Positions 17,333 to 26,376 of a stretch of 64,000 nucleotides of DNA are shown in pieces; position 1 is the first letter of the stretch; each line of letters opens with the position of its first letter. The stretch covers positions 1,846,418-1,910,417 of the forward strand of contig NZ_GG697169.2 in the NCBI RefSeq assembly GCF_000161835.1. The letters run 5' to 3'. Both the position numbers and the translations under genes were made by a program. The DNA comes from Thalassobium sp. R2A62. Its GTDB lineage: Bacteria; Pseudomonadota; Alphaproteobacteria; Rhodobacterales; Rhodobacteraceae. Below the pieces are notes generated by a model. It did no database searches, was not told the DNA's origin, and saw only the letters and a program-made list of their open reading frames with translations.

Positions 17333-17401
17333 GTTTTCCGCTCAACCCATCCGCAAGCTCGGGCAGAGTTTTCGAATGTGTTGACCGCAAGGGAGGCAAA
17401 C

Positions 17402-18343
17402 ATGTCATCTGTCACAACGAATGCGTCCACCGCGAACCGCGGATGGTACAATCGTAACGAGATTGCGATTACGCCGTGGCTGTTTTTGCTGCCTGCAATG
17501 TTGTTCTTTGCGGCCTACGTCATCATGCCGATTTGCCAGAGTTTCTGGATTTCGTTCCACCAATGGGACGGTCTGGGAGAAAAGACATGGGTTGGTATGG
17601 CCAATTACGAGCGGCTCTTGGGTCTGGGTGATCAAAGAATGGATCGCAAGTTCGAGACATCGTTCTGGAACAACCTCAAATGGCTGGTGCTGTATCTGCT
17701 CGCGATCCCGATGGGTTTGTTCATCGCGCTGTTCCTGAACCAGACAGTCCGTGGCATCCGGCTCTATAAATCGCTGTTTTTTTTCCCCTTTGTGATTTCT
17801 CAGGTTGTTGTGGGTCTCGTATTCTCGTGGCTCTACCTCCCACGCGAAGGTCTGTTGAATGCAGTTCTTGCGGTATTTGGCGCAGAGCCGGTCAACATCC
17901 TCGGCGACCCCACCATGGCGACCTATGGCATTATCGCTGCGGGTCTGTGGCCGCAGACTGCCTATTGCATGATCCTCTACCTAACCGGATTGAACGCAGT
18001 TGACCCAGAGCAAGTAGAAGCCGCGCGTCTCGACGGGGCCAAAGGTTCCAAGATGCTGTGGTATGTCATTCTGCCCCAACTCAAGCCTGCAACCTTCATC
18101 GCGTTTGTTGTGACCATCATTGGCGCGTTGCGCTCGTTCGATTTAATCAGCGTAATGACCAATGGCGGACCATTCGGATCGACACGTGTCCTGTCATTCT
18201 ACATGTTCGAGGAATCGCTCTCAGAGTTCGGTTTCCGCATGGGATATGGCGCAGCTATCGCCGTCGTTCTTTTCTTCATCATGCTCGGCTTCATCGTCTA
18301 CTTCTTGTACTCGATGTGGCGCGACGAAAAGGGAGCTAACTAA
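17402..18343 (+). CDS. Galactoside ABC transporter permease (MalF-like)
   Basis: The 313-residue inner-membrane protein has six membrane segments, the first at about residues 28-50 (ITPWLFLLPAMLFFAAYVIM), and an EAA loop (EQVEAARLDGAKGSKMLWYVILP). ATG 17402 follows AGGGAGG; an upstream start at 17378 has no such site. It forms the channel with the next gene product. Confidence 0.9.
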   Translation: MSSVTTNASTANRGWYNRNEIAITPWLFLLPAMLFFAAYVIMPICQSFWISFHQWDGLGEKTWVGMANYERLLGLGDQRMDRKFETSFWNNLKWLVLYLLAIPMGLFIALFLNQTVRGIRLYKSLFFFPFVISQVVVGLVFSWLYLPREGLLNAVLAVFGAEPVNILGDPTMATYGIIAAGLWPQTAYCMILYLTGLNAVDPEQVEAARLDGAKGSKMLWYVILPQLKPATFIAFVVTIIGALRSFDLISVMTNGGPFGSTRVLSFYMFEESLSEFGFRMGYGAAIAVVLFFIMLGFIVYFLYSMWRDEKGAN

Positions 18344-18344
18344 G

Positions 18345-19193
18345 ATGTTTCCGACCCCGATCGCAAAGACCTCGCGCGAATGGCAAATTGGCTATCAGAC
18401 ATTGCTCCCAATCATGTTGGTCATTTGGCTGCTGCCATTGATCGCTGTGGCGATGTTCAGCATTAAACCCGATGCCGATTTCACAAACGGCAATTACTGG
18501 GGCCTGCCCTCGTCTTTTGAGTTCTTCAGCAACTACGGCAAAGTCTTCTTTGAATCAAACATGCCGCGGTATTTGATGAACTCGCTGTTCATCACAATCC
18601 CCACCGTGATCGGCGCCGTCGCGTTGTCCTGCATGGCGGGCTTTGCGCTGGGCGTGTACCGCTTCAAAGGCAACCTGCTGATCTTCTTTATGTTCATTGC
18701 GGGTAACTTTGTGCCGTTCCAAATTCTAATGGTTCCGGTTCGTGACCTGACCATCAACCTGAACCTTTATGACACCAAACTGGGCCTCGTTCTGTTCCAC
18801 GTGGCGTTTCAGACAGGGTTCTGCACGTTGTTCATGCGTAACTTTATCCGCGCGCTGCCGTTTCAGTTGATCGAAGCAGCCCGTGTCGAAGGCATCGCAG
18901 AATGGCGCATTTTCTGGTATGTTGTTCTTCCATTGATGAAGCCAGCTTTAGCCGCACTTGCCGTGCTGATCTTTACCTTTATCTGGAACGACTATTTCTG
19001 GGCCGTTGTCCTAACCCAAGGACCGGGCGCCCAGCCTGTCACCGCTGGCATCACCGAGTTTAACTCGCAGTATCGTGCAGCCTACCACTTGATGAGCGCA
19101 GGCTCGATTGTGGCGGCCCTGCCCCCTGTTGCGATGTTCTTCTTGATGCAAAAGCATTTTATTGCCGGACTAACACTGGGCGCTGTGAAGTAA
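18345..19193 (+). CDS. Galactoside ABC transporter permease (MalG-like)
   Basis: The 282-residue permease starts one base after the preceding stop (TAAGATG). It has six membrane segments and the EAA loop (FQLIEAARVEGIAEWRIFWY, then VVLP). The frame is open further upstream inside the preceding permease gene, but that overlap gives a Ser/Cys-rich non-membrane leader and was discarded. Its TAA overlaps the ATG of the alpha-galactosidase gene by one base. Confidence 0.9.
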   Translation: MFPTPIAKTSREWQIGYQTLLPIMLVIWLLPLIAVAMFSIKPDADFTNGNYWGLPSSFEFFSNYGKVFFESNMPRYLMNSLFITIPTVIGAVALSCMAGFALGVYRFKGNLLIFFMFIAGNFVPFQILMVPVRDLTINLNLYDTKLGLVLFHVAFQTGFCTLFMRNFIRALPFQLIEAARVEGIAEWRIFWYVVLPLMKPALAALAVLIFTFIWNDYFWAVVLTQGPGAQPVTAGITEFNSQYRAAYHLMSAGSIVAALPPVAMFFLMQKHFIAGLTLGAVK

Positions 19194-21277
19194 TGAAAAC
19201 TTGGAGATTGGATTGTGGCCGCCAGACACTTGTGTTGGGGGCCCGTGGGGACCGTTTGCCCGAAGTAGTTTACTGGGGCGCCCCGCTTCCGCAGGGCGAA
19301 AACCTAGACACGGTGCATGCAGCTCACGCTTTGGATGTGACGGGCGGCATGTTGGATGCAAACCCCGATCTGAGCATTTGCCCAGAGGCCAGCCGCACCT
19401 TTCCTGGTCAACCCGGATTGATCGTACGGGATACGGACGGCACGCCATTGCTGCCCAAGTTCTGTTTCACAAAGGCCGAGAATGGCAGCGATCTGACGTT
19501 GACCTTTGATGACGAAGCCAATGGGTTGACCTTGGTCACACATTTTGCGTCCGATCCAGAGACCCACATCATCATCTGTGAAACAACGTTGCGCGCCACG
19601 CGGCCTGTGCATTTGCATTGGCTCGCGGCTCCGGTTTTGCCGGGGCCACAGCAATCAGACGAAATGATCGATGTGTCTGGCCGGTGGTGCGGAGAATTCC
19701 AAATCAACCGGACAGCTTGGTCATCCGGCATGCGGTTTCGCGAAAACCGCACGGGGCGCACGGGTCACGAACATTTCCCGGGTTTGATCGTTCCCTGCAC
19801 GGGCGCCACCAACACCCAAGGCGAGGCCTACGCATTTCACTATGGTTGGTCCGGCGGTCACAAGATGATTGCAGAAGAGCTGCCTGATGGCCGGCGACAA
19901 ATTCAATGGGGTCATGCCGCAGGTATGGAAACGGCACCCGCGAACGAGTTTAAAACGGCGCCTTTGTATATCACCTATTCCGGCACTGGTCTGAACGGCT
20001 GCGCCACGGCGTTCCAACGCCACCTGCGCGACCGGATCGTGACATGGCCCAAGCCGGACACACCGCGCCCTGTGCATTATAACTGCTGGGAAGCAGTCTA
20101 TTTCGATCACAAGCTGCCAATCCTAAAGGACATCGCAAGCCGCGCGGCCAATCTGGGTGCGGAACGGTTCGTCTTGGATGATGGATGGTTTGGCAGACGC
20201 GATGACGACACGACATCGTTGTCGGATTGGGAAGTCGACCCGCGCAAATATCCCGACGGTTTGGGCCCACTGATCGACCACGTGCATGCCGAGGGCATGA
20301 CCTTTGGCATCTGGTTTGAGCCAGAAATGATTAATCCTGAATCCAACCTGCACCGTGCACATCCCGATTGGGCGCTGGGGTCAGAGGATCAAACGCTAGG
20401 GCGTCAGCAAAAGGCGCTGAACATGGCGATGCCAGAGGTTCGTGATTTTATTTACGACCGGATGGCCGCGATCCTGTCAGCGCACGAGATCGACTATATC
20501 AAATGGGATCATAACCGCGTTCTGCCTGTGCCCGATGCGGCGCAAACACGTGGGTCCTATGCCCTGATTGACCGGTTGCGTGCTGATTTCCCAAATGTGG
20601 AAATCGAAAGCTGCGCATCAGGCGGTGGGCGCATTGATTTCGGTATTCTGCAACGCACCCAACGGGTGTGGCTGTCCGACAGCAACGACGCGCTAGAGCG
20701 GCTTAAGATGCAGCACAACGCGGCGTTGTTCCTGCCGCTGGCTGTGACTGGCAGTCACGTCGGTCCACGCAAATGCCATACGTCTGGTCGCACACTCGGC
20801 ATCAGTTTCCGCGCTTGGGTCGCCGCACAGCGACACATGGGTTTTGAAATGGATCCGCGTGAATTGGACGAGCGCGAAGAATCCGTGCTGCGCGAAGTCA
20901 CAAGCTGGTGGAAGCACAACCGCGACTGGATGATCCCTGCGGATATTCTGCGGCTCGATTCAGCCGATCCCGCCGTTATCGCCGAACAACAATCCGCACG
21001 AGACGGCAGCAAATTTGTGGTCTTTGCGGGCAAGGCTGCGACCTCGGCGCAAATTGTACCACGGCCCCTGCGACTGACCGGACTTGATGCTGACGCGCGG
21101 TACCGCGTGACATTGGTGAACCGCGACAATATCGCACCACCGGCGCTATCGCGCAGCACTCCAGCGCTCAAGGAAGGACCGATCGAGGTCTCGGGCGCGT
21201 GGCTGATGACGCAAGGGGTTACCTTGCCGTGGTCGTTCCCAGAAACCATGTGGGTTCTCCAAGGAGAGCAGCTATGA
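19193..21277 (+). CDS. Alpha-galactosidase, glycoside hydrolase family 36
   Basis: The 694-residue enzyme hydrolyses terminal alpha-galactosyl residues of sugars such as melibiose or raffinose, or of galactosylglycerol. It has the GH36 layout: N-terminal beta-sandwich (to about 290), central TIM barrel with the nucleophile Asp439 in YIKWDHNR and the general acid/base Asp496 in WLSDSND, and a C-terminal beta domain. There is no signal peptide, so it works in the cytoplasm on imported substrate. It is translationally coupled to the permease gene (TAATG). It is slightly shorter than the usual 720-750 residues. Galactose released here would enter the dehydrogenase route encoded next. Confidence 0.93.
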   Translation: MKTWRLDCGRQTLVLGARGDRLPEVVYWGAPLPQGENLDTVHAAHALDVTGGMLDANPDLSICPEASRTFPGQPGLIVRDTDGTPLLPKFCFTKAENGSDLTLTFDDEANGLTLVTHFASDPETHIIICETTLRATRPVHLHWLAAPVLPGPQQSDEMIDVSGRWCGEFQINRTAWSSGMRFRENRTGRTGHEHFPGLIVPCTGATNTQGEAYAFHYGWSGGHKMIAEELPDGRRQIQWGHAAGMETAPANEFKTAPLYITYSGTGLNGCATAFQRHLRDRIVTWPKPDTPRPVHYNCWEAVYFDHKLPILKDIASRAANLGAERFVLDDGWFGRRDDDTTSLSDWEVDPRKYPDGLGPLIDHVHAEGMTFGIWFEPEMINPESNLHRAHPDWALGSEDQTLGRQQKALNMAMPEVRDFIYDRMAAILSAHEIDYIKWDHNRVLPVPDAAQTRGSYALIDRLRADFPNVEIESCASGGGRIDFGILQRTQRVWLSDSNDALERLKMQHNAALFLPLAVTGSHVGPRKCHTSGRTLGISFRAWVAAQRHMGFEMDPRELDEREESVLREVTSWWKHNRDWMIPADILRLDSADPAVIAEQQSARDGSKFVVFAGKAATSAQIVPRPLRLTGLDADARYRVTLVNRDNIAPPALSRSTPALKEGPIEVSGAWLMTQGVTLPWSFPETMWVLQGEQL

Positions 21278-21299
21278 TGCATCCAACAGGAGCCATCCG

Positions 21300-22070
21300 A
21301 TGACCAAGACCGCAACATTTCATGACCTCGACGGCGCCTCGGTCTATATCACCGGCGGCGGGTCGGGCATTGGGGCGAGCCTGACTGACGGCTTTCTAGA
21401 ACAAGGCGCCAACGTTGCGTTTGTTGGTCGGTCAGATGCCACCGAATTCTGTGACGAGATGGAGGCCAAGCACGGTCGTCGTCCGCATTTCATGCAGTGC
21501 GACATCACAGACGTGGACCGTTTGCACGACACCATCAACGAGGCCGCCGATCTGCATGGTCCTATCACGGCTTTGGTCAACAATGCTGCAAACGACAAAC
21601 GTCACAGCACCGAGGACGTCGACAGCGACTTTTGGGACTGGATGATGGCCATCAATCTCAAGGCCTACTTCTTTGCCTGCCAAGCCGTTTTGCCACAGAT
21701 GCAAAAGGCCGGTCATGGATCGATCATCAATTTCTCGTCCATCAGCTATATGATGGGCAACGCGGGCTACCCTCTCTACACAACAGCGAATTCAGGCATC
21801 AACGGGATGACACGGTCGTTGGCACGTGAATTTGGGCCAGACAATATACGTGTCAACGCGCTTGCCCCCGGTTGGGTGCTCACGCAAAAGCAAAAGGACA
21901 TGTGGGTGACAGAAGACGGCTTGGCCGCTCATCTAGATCGCCAGTGCCTCAAAAAGCCGCTTGATCCCCAAGATATGATTGATGGAGTTCTGTTTCTCGC
22001 CTCGAAAACGTCCAAAGCCATGACAGGCCAAGCTCTTGTCATTGATGGCGGCGTTGTCGTAACCGGTTGA
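21300..22070 (+). CDS. SDR-family sugar dehydrogenase (XylB/galactose dehydrogenase-like) with altered active site
   Basis: The 256-residue short-chain dehydrogenase resembles Caulobacter xylose dehydrogenase and D-galactose 1-dehydrogenases. The cofactor motif is TGGGSGIG (residues 18-25), the structural NNA is at 94-96 and the catalytic Tyr is Tyr160. The family YxxxK motif reads Y160-T-T-A-N164: the Lys codon is AAT (21789-21791), so the usual catalytic lysine is absent. In context it should oxidise galactose to galactonolactone, the first De Ley-Doudoroff step. It lies between the alpha-galactosidase and the keto-deoxygalactonate kinase. Whether the Asn is real, or a base error for AAA/AAG, decides whether the enzyme is active. 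Confidence 0.85.
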   Translation: MTKTATFHDLDGASVYITGGGSGIGASLTDGFLEQGANVAFVGRSDATEFCDEMEAKHGRRPHFMQCDITDVDRLHDTINEAADLHGPITALVNNAANDKRHSTEDVDSDFWDWMMAINLKAYFFACQAVLPQMQKAGHGSIINFSSISYMMGNAGYPLYTTANSGINGMTRSLAREFGPDNIRVNALAPGWVLTQKQKDMWVTEDGLAAHLDRQCLKKPLDPQDMIDGVLFLASKTSKAMTGQALVIDGGVVVTG

Positions 22071-22083
22071 TCGGAGTTTGGTC

Positions 22084-22998
22084 ATGGATGCAAATATAAT
22101 CACCGCAGATTGGGTCGCCGTTGATTGGGGCACGTCAAACATGCGCGCGTGGTGCATGTCGGCCTCTGGAACCGAGCGCGCCGCGGCTGCATCCAAGAAC
22201 GGCATGGGCGTCTTGGCCCCTGATCAATTCGAAGATGCATTGCTAGAGGTCATCGGCCCGTGGATGACGGACCGTGTACTGACCGTTTTGTGCTGCGGCA
22301 TGGTCGGATCACGCCAAGGTTGGGTTGAGGCCCCCTATGCCACAGTACCCTGCCCTGTCTGCCCCGAGGGTCTGGTGTCCGCGCCGACCAAATCAGATCT
22401 CTTGGATGTGCGCGTGATACCCGGCATCAAGCAGAACACCCCAAGTGACGTGATGCGCGGCGAAGAAACACAGATCGCAGGTTTTCTTGCGTTGAATGAA
22501 AACTGGGACGGTGTCATTTGCCTGCCCGGCACACACACCAAGTGGGTCCAAGTCAGCGCCGGAGAGATCGTCTCTTTCCAGACCTTCATGACTGGTGAGC
22601 TATTTTCGGTCATCAGCGACAAAACCGTCTTGCGCCATACAATCTCGCCCGTGGGCTGGGATAATTACGCCTACCTCGCGGCAGTTGATGATGCGATGGC
22701 CAAGCCCGAGCGGTTGGCCGCCCGTCTGTTTTCGTTGCGCGCCGAAGATTTGTTGACTGACCTTGCTGGCACTGCAGCGCGATCTCGTCTCTCTGGGCTA
22801 TTGGTCGGTGCCGAACTGGCCGCAGCGCGCCCCTATTGGCTCGGTCAGAACGTAGCGATCATTGGCGCGGGCGAGATTTCGCGCCTTTATGGTCAGGCGT
22901 TGTCGGCCCAAGGCGTGCCCGCGACCCTCGCTGACGGCAGCCGCTTTGTTTTGGCGGGTCTAAACCGCGCTTATTCCCAATTGAATGCTGCCTCGTAG
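22084..22998 (+). CDS. dgoK: 2-dehydro-3-deoxygalactonokinase
   Basis: The 304-residue sugar kinase phosphorylates 2-keto-3-deoxygalactonate on C6. The DgoK-type N-terminal phosphate motif VAVDWGTSNMRAW and the MVGSRQGW and CLPGTHTKW stretches are typical. ATG 22084 is used; TTG two codons earlier is possible but no better placed. It sits directly before the matching aldolase. Confidence 0.93.
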   Translation: MDANIITADWVAVDWGTSNMRAWCMSASGTERAAAASKNGMGVLAPDQFEDALLEVIGPWMTDRVLTVLCCGMVGSRQGWVEAPYATVPCPVCPEGLVSAPTKSDLLDVRVIPGIKQNTPSDVMRGEETQIAGFLALNENWDGVICLPGTHTKWVQVSAGEIVSFQTFMTGELFSVISDKTVLRHTISPVGWDNYAYLAAVDDAMAKPERLAARLFSLRAEDLLTDLAGTAARSRLSGLLVGAELAAARPYWLGQNVAIIGAGEISRLYGQALSAQGVPATLADGSRFVLAGLNRAYSQLNAAS

Positions 22999-23007
22999 GA
23001 GAGCCCC

Positions 23008-23610
23008 ATGAGATCCCTGATTGCAATTTTGCGCGGCGTGACCCCATCCGAGGCCACCGACATGTGCGGTGCTATTATTGACGCGGGTATTACCCGTATC
23101 GAGGTGCCGTTGAATTCCCCTGATCCGTTTTCATCGATTGCGGCGATGGTCGCGGCCCACGGGCACCGTGCCGAAATTGGCGCCGGGACTGTCCTGACTG
23201 TCGAAGACGTGCAAGCGGTCTACGCTGCCGGCGGCACATTGATTGTCTCACCCAATATGGACGCGGATGTGATCGCCAAGACCAAAGCGTTGGGCATGAA
23301 CAGTTGGCCCGGTGTTTTCACCCCGACCGAAGCGTTTGCCGCGCTCAAGAACGGGGCTGACGGGCTCAAGATTTTTCCAGCCGAGATGATGGGACCACAG
23401 GGCTTGAAAGCCCTGCGAGCCGTGTTGCCCAAAGGCACTCAGGTCTACGCCGTTGGTGGCGCAGGCGCAGATAACTTTGCCGAATGGATGAACGCCAGCG
23501 CTGACGGCTTTGGCATAGGCTCGGCGATCTACAAACCCGGTCGCACGGTTGACGAAGTTGCACAGACAGCGGCCGACATTGTCGCGGCCTATGACGCGGC
23601 CACCCAATGA
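23008..23610 (+). CDS. dgoA: 2-dehydro-3-deoxy-6-phosphogalactonate aldolase
   Basis: The 200-residue class I aldolase splits 2-keto-3-deoxy-6-phosphogalactonate into pyruvate and glyceraldehyde 3-phosphate. The Schiff-base lysine is Lys121 in GLKIFPAE and the catalytic glutamate is Glu32 in RIEVPLNSP; the PLNSP signature separates DgoA from the closely related Eda. It follows dgoK by nine bases, and its stop overlaps the lactonase start (ATGA). Confidence 0.93.
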   Translation: MRSLIAILRGVTPSEATDMCGAIIDAGITRIEVPLNSPDPFSSIAAMVAAHGHRAEIGAGTVLTVEDVQAVYAAGGTLIVSPNMDADVIAKTKALGMNSWPGVFTPTEAFAALKNGADGLKIFPAEMMGPQGLKALRAVLPKGTQVYAVGGAGADNFAEWMNASADGFGIGSAIYKPGRTVDEVAQTAADIVAAYDAATQ

Positions 23611-24446
23611 TTTTTGACGATACGGTCTGCCAATTGGGCGAAGGCCCACTGTGGCATCCGACCCGCAATCAATTGTTCTGGTTCGACATCTTGGGCAAGA
23701 CCCTGTTCTGGCGCGCTGGCGACACCCGCCATTCGGTTGCGTTTGATGGCTACGCCTCGGCGGCAGGCTGGATTGATGACGCGCAGCTATTGGTTGCGAC
23801 CGAAACAGATCTGCGCCTTCTCGACGTCACAACCAAGACACATACACATCTGATGCCTTTTGATGCAGACAACCCTCTGACACGGTCAAATGACGGTCGG
23901 GTAGACCCCTTTGGCGGGTTCTGGATCGGAACCATGGGTAAATCCGCCGAAGCCAAAGTTGGAGCGATCTACCGGTATTACCGCGGTGAGCTGCGTCAGC
24001 TCTATGGAAACATAACGATCAGCAATGCGATCTGCTTTTCACCTGACGCCCTCTATGCCTATTTCACGGACACCCTTGATGGCAGGGTCATGCGGCAACC
24101 GCTCGATCAAAAAGACGGATGGCCCAAAGGCGATGCCGAGGTTTGGCTCGATTTAAGGGGCGAGAAGTTTGGCGCTGACGGGGCTGTGATCGATGCGGCT
24201 GGCTGTTTTTGGAACGCTCAATGGGGCGCGGGGCGCGTCGCCTGTTATGACACCAATGGCACATTCCAGCGCGCAATCTCGTTTGGCGCGGATCAAACAT
24301 CATGCCCAGCCTTTGGCGGTGATGATTTCACAACGCTTTATTGCACCTCAGCCGCCGAAGGTGGCATTGAGGGTGTAGACCAAGGCAAAACATGGGTCCA
24401 AACCGATGTCGCCAAGGGGCAAAAAGAACACCAAGTGATCCTGTAG
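23607..24446 (+). CDS. SMP-30/gluconolactonase-family lactonase
   Basis: The 279-residue beta-propeller protein has the metal-binding GEGPLWHP motif near residues 11-18, the substrate and metal region SNDGRVDPFGGFWIGTM, and the TDTLDGR segment. It would hydrolyse galactono-lactone from the preceding dehydrogenase to galactonate. The start overlaps the dgoA stop by four bases. Sugar specificity (galactono-, arabino- or xylonolactone) cannot be read from the sequence; dgoK-dgoA suggests galactono. Confidence 0.88.
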   Translation: MIFDDTVCQLGEGPLWHPTRNQLFWFDILGKTLFWRAGDTRHSVAFDGYASAAGWIDDAQLLVATETDLRLLDVTTKTHTHLMPFDADNPLTRSNDGRVDPFGGFWIGTMGKSAEAKVGAIYRYYRGELRQLYGNITISNAICFSPDALYAYFTDTLDGRVMRQPLDQKDGWPKGDAEVWLDLRGEKFGADGAVIDAAGCFWNAQWGAGRVACYDTNGTFQRAISFGADQTSCPAFGGDDFTTLYCTSAAEGGIEGVDQGKTWVQTDVAKGQKEHQVIL

Positions 24447-24474
24447 GGGTCCAAAAATCTTTAGGTAGACCGCT

Positions 24475-26376
24475 ATGAAACGAACGCTAGGCGTCTGTTA
24501 TTACCCCGAACATTGGCCCGAAGATCAGTGGGCCGAAGACGCCAAGCGTATGGTCGAGACTGGCCTGTCATGGGTTCGCATCGGCGAATTTGCATGGAGC
24601 CGGATTGAACCCAAACCTGGACAGCTTAAATGGGATTGGTTGGACCGTGCGGTCGACGTTCTTGGACGTGCAGGTTTGCAAATCATCATGGGCACTCCGA
24701 CTGCGACACCGCCCCGCTGGATGCTGGACAAACACCCCGACATGTTGGCGGTGGATGACAATGGTCATGCCCGCAAATTCGGATCGCGCAGGCACTATTG
24801 CTTTAGCCACCTTGGCTACCGCGAAGAGAGCCGCCGCATCACCCAACTGATGGCACAGCGCTATGGCCGCAATCCACATATCGCCGCGTGGCAGACTGAC
24901 AACGAATACGCCTGCCATGACACCACGCTGTCCTACTCAGAGGCGGCGCGCACAGGATTTCGCGATTGGCTGGCACAGCGCTATCAATCGACCGATGCGC
25001 TAAATAGGGCATGGGGCAATGTGTTTTGGTCGATGGAATACGGCACGTTTGATCAGATTGATTTGCCAAACCTGACCGTGACCGAACCCAACCATCCGCA
25101 TTTGTTGGCATTTGCGCGGTATTCGTCCGATCAGGTCGTCGCGTTCAACAAGGTTCAGGCCAATGTTTTGCGTGCCAACACGGACGCGCCATTGATCCAC
25201 AACTACATGGGGCGCGAGACGTCGTTTGATCATTACAAGGTCGGTGCCGATCTGGATATCGCATCGTGGGACAGCTACCCGATCGGGTTCCTCAGTGACC
25301 GGTTGGAGGCGACACCAGAGCACAAGCAACGCTATCTGCGCCAAGGCGATCCTGACCTGCAGGCATTTCACCACGATCTATACCGCACAGTTGGCAAAGG
25401 CCGTTGGTGGATCATGGAGCAACAACCCGGTCCGGTGAATTGGGCACCTTACAACCCTGCCCCACTGCCGGGCATGGCCCGCCTTTGGGCATGGGAGGCC
25501 TTTGCCCACGGGGCCGAAACCGTATGCTATTTCCGCTGGCGTCAGGCGCCGTTTGCCCAAGAGCAGATGCATGCAGGTCTATTGCGTCCTGACAGCGAAG
25601 CGGCCCCCGCATTGGCAGAAGCCGCACAGGTCGCCCGTGAAATAGAAACCCTGCCGGATGTGTCCGAGGGCCAGGCCCAAGCCGCGTTGATCTTTGACTA
25701 CGAAAGCTGTTGGGGCTGGAACGCCCAACCCCAAGGGGCAGATTTTGACGGATTTCGATTGGCCTTTGCCGCCTACCGTGCGGCGCGGCGTGCAGGTCTG
25801 TCGGTCGATATATTGCCACCAGACACCACAGACCTGAGCGGCTACAGCGTTGTTCTTGCACCGGGTTTAATGACGATACACGATACGCTTCGTACCGCGC
25901 TGGCGCACACCAAGGCGACCGCGTTGATCGGCCCACGAAGTGGCACCAAAACCGACGAGCTATCGATCACATCTCCGATGGGTCCAAATTTGGCCGGACT
26001 GGATGTGACCGTCGCGCTGGCCGAAAGCCTGCCACCAACCGAAGCGATCCCGCTCAAAAGCGGCGGACATATGGTGCATTGGTTCGAACATCTCGAAGGT
26101 GGTGCGGACGTCACCCACGAAACGACAGACGGAAAATCGGCCATCATGCAGCATGGCAACCTGTGCTATCTCGCGGGCTGGCCGGACCAAGACACCTATT
26201 TCCAGATTGTCCGTGACGCGGCCATTGCCCAAGGGGTCGATGCGCACGATTTACCGGACGGTTTGCGGATCAGAGACTGTGCGAGCCACCGGTTCTGGAT
26301 CAACTATGCGCCTGAACCCGTCACCTATCAGGGACGCACCGTGCCGCCGGCGGATATTCTATGGGAGTCACTTTGA
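24475..26376 (+). CDS. Beta-galactosidase, glycoside hydrolase family 42
   Basis: The 633-residue enzyme has the GH42 N-terminal motif CYYPEHWPEDQW, acid/base Glu144 in WQTDNEY and nucleophile Glu315 in MEQQPG, followed by the trimerisation domain and a short beta domain. It lacks a signal peptide and acts in the cytoplasm on imported beta-galactosides. With the GH36 enzyme it allows the same importer to feed both anomers of galactoside into one pathway. Its TGA overlaps the next ATG by one base. Confidence 0.93.
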   Translation: MKRTLGVCYYPEHWPEDQWAEDAKRMVETGLSWVRIGEFAWSRIEPKPGQLKWDWLDRAVDVLGRAGLQIIMGTPTATPPRWMLDKHPDMLAVDDNGHARKFGSRRHYCFSHLGYREESRRITQLMAQRYGRNPHIAAWQTDNEYACHDTTLSYSEAARTGFRDWLAQRYQSTDALNRAWGNVFWSMEYGTFDQIDLPNLTVTEPNHPHLLAFARYSSDQVVAFNKVQANVLRANTDAPLIHNYMGRETSFDHYKVGADLDIASWDSYPIGFLSDRLEATPEHKQRYLRQGDPDLQAFHHDLYRTVGKGRWWIMEQQPGPVNWAPYNPAPLPGMARLWAWEAFAHGAETVCYFRWRQAPFAQEQMHAGLLRPDSEAAPALAEAAQVAREIETLPDVSEGQAQAALIFDYESCWGWNAQPQGADFDGFRLAFAAYRAARRAGLSVDILPPDTTDLSGYSVVLAPGLMTIHDTLRTALAHTKATALIGPRSGTKTDELSITSPMGPNLAGLDVTVALAESLPPTEAIPLKSGGHMVHWFEHLEGGADVTHETTDGKSAIMQHGNLCYLAGWPDQDTYFQIVRDAAIAQGVDAHDLPDGLRIRDCASHRFWINYAPEPVTYQGRTVPPADILWESL

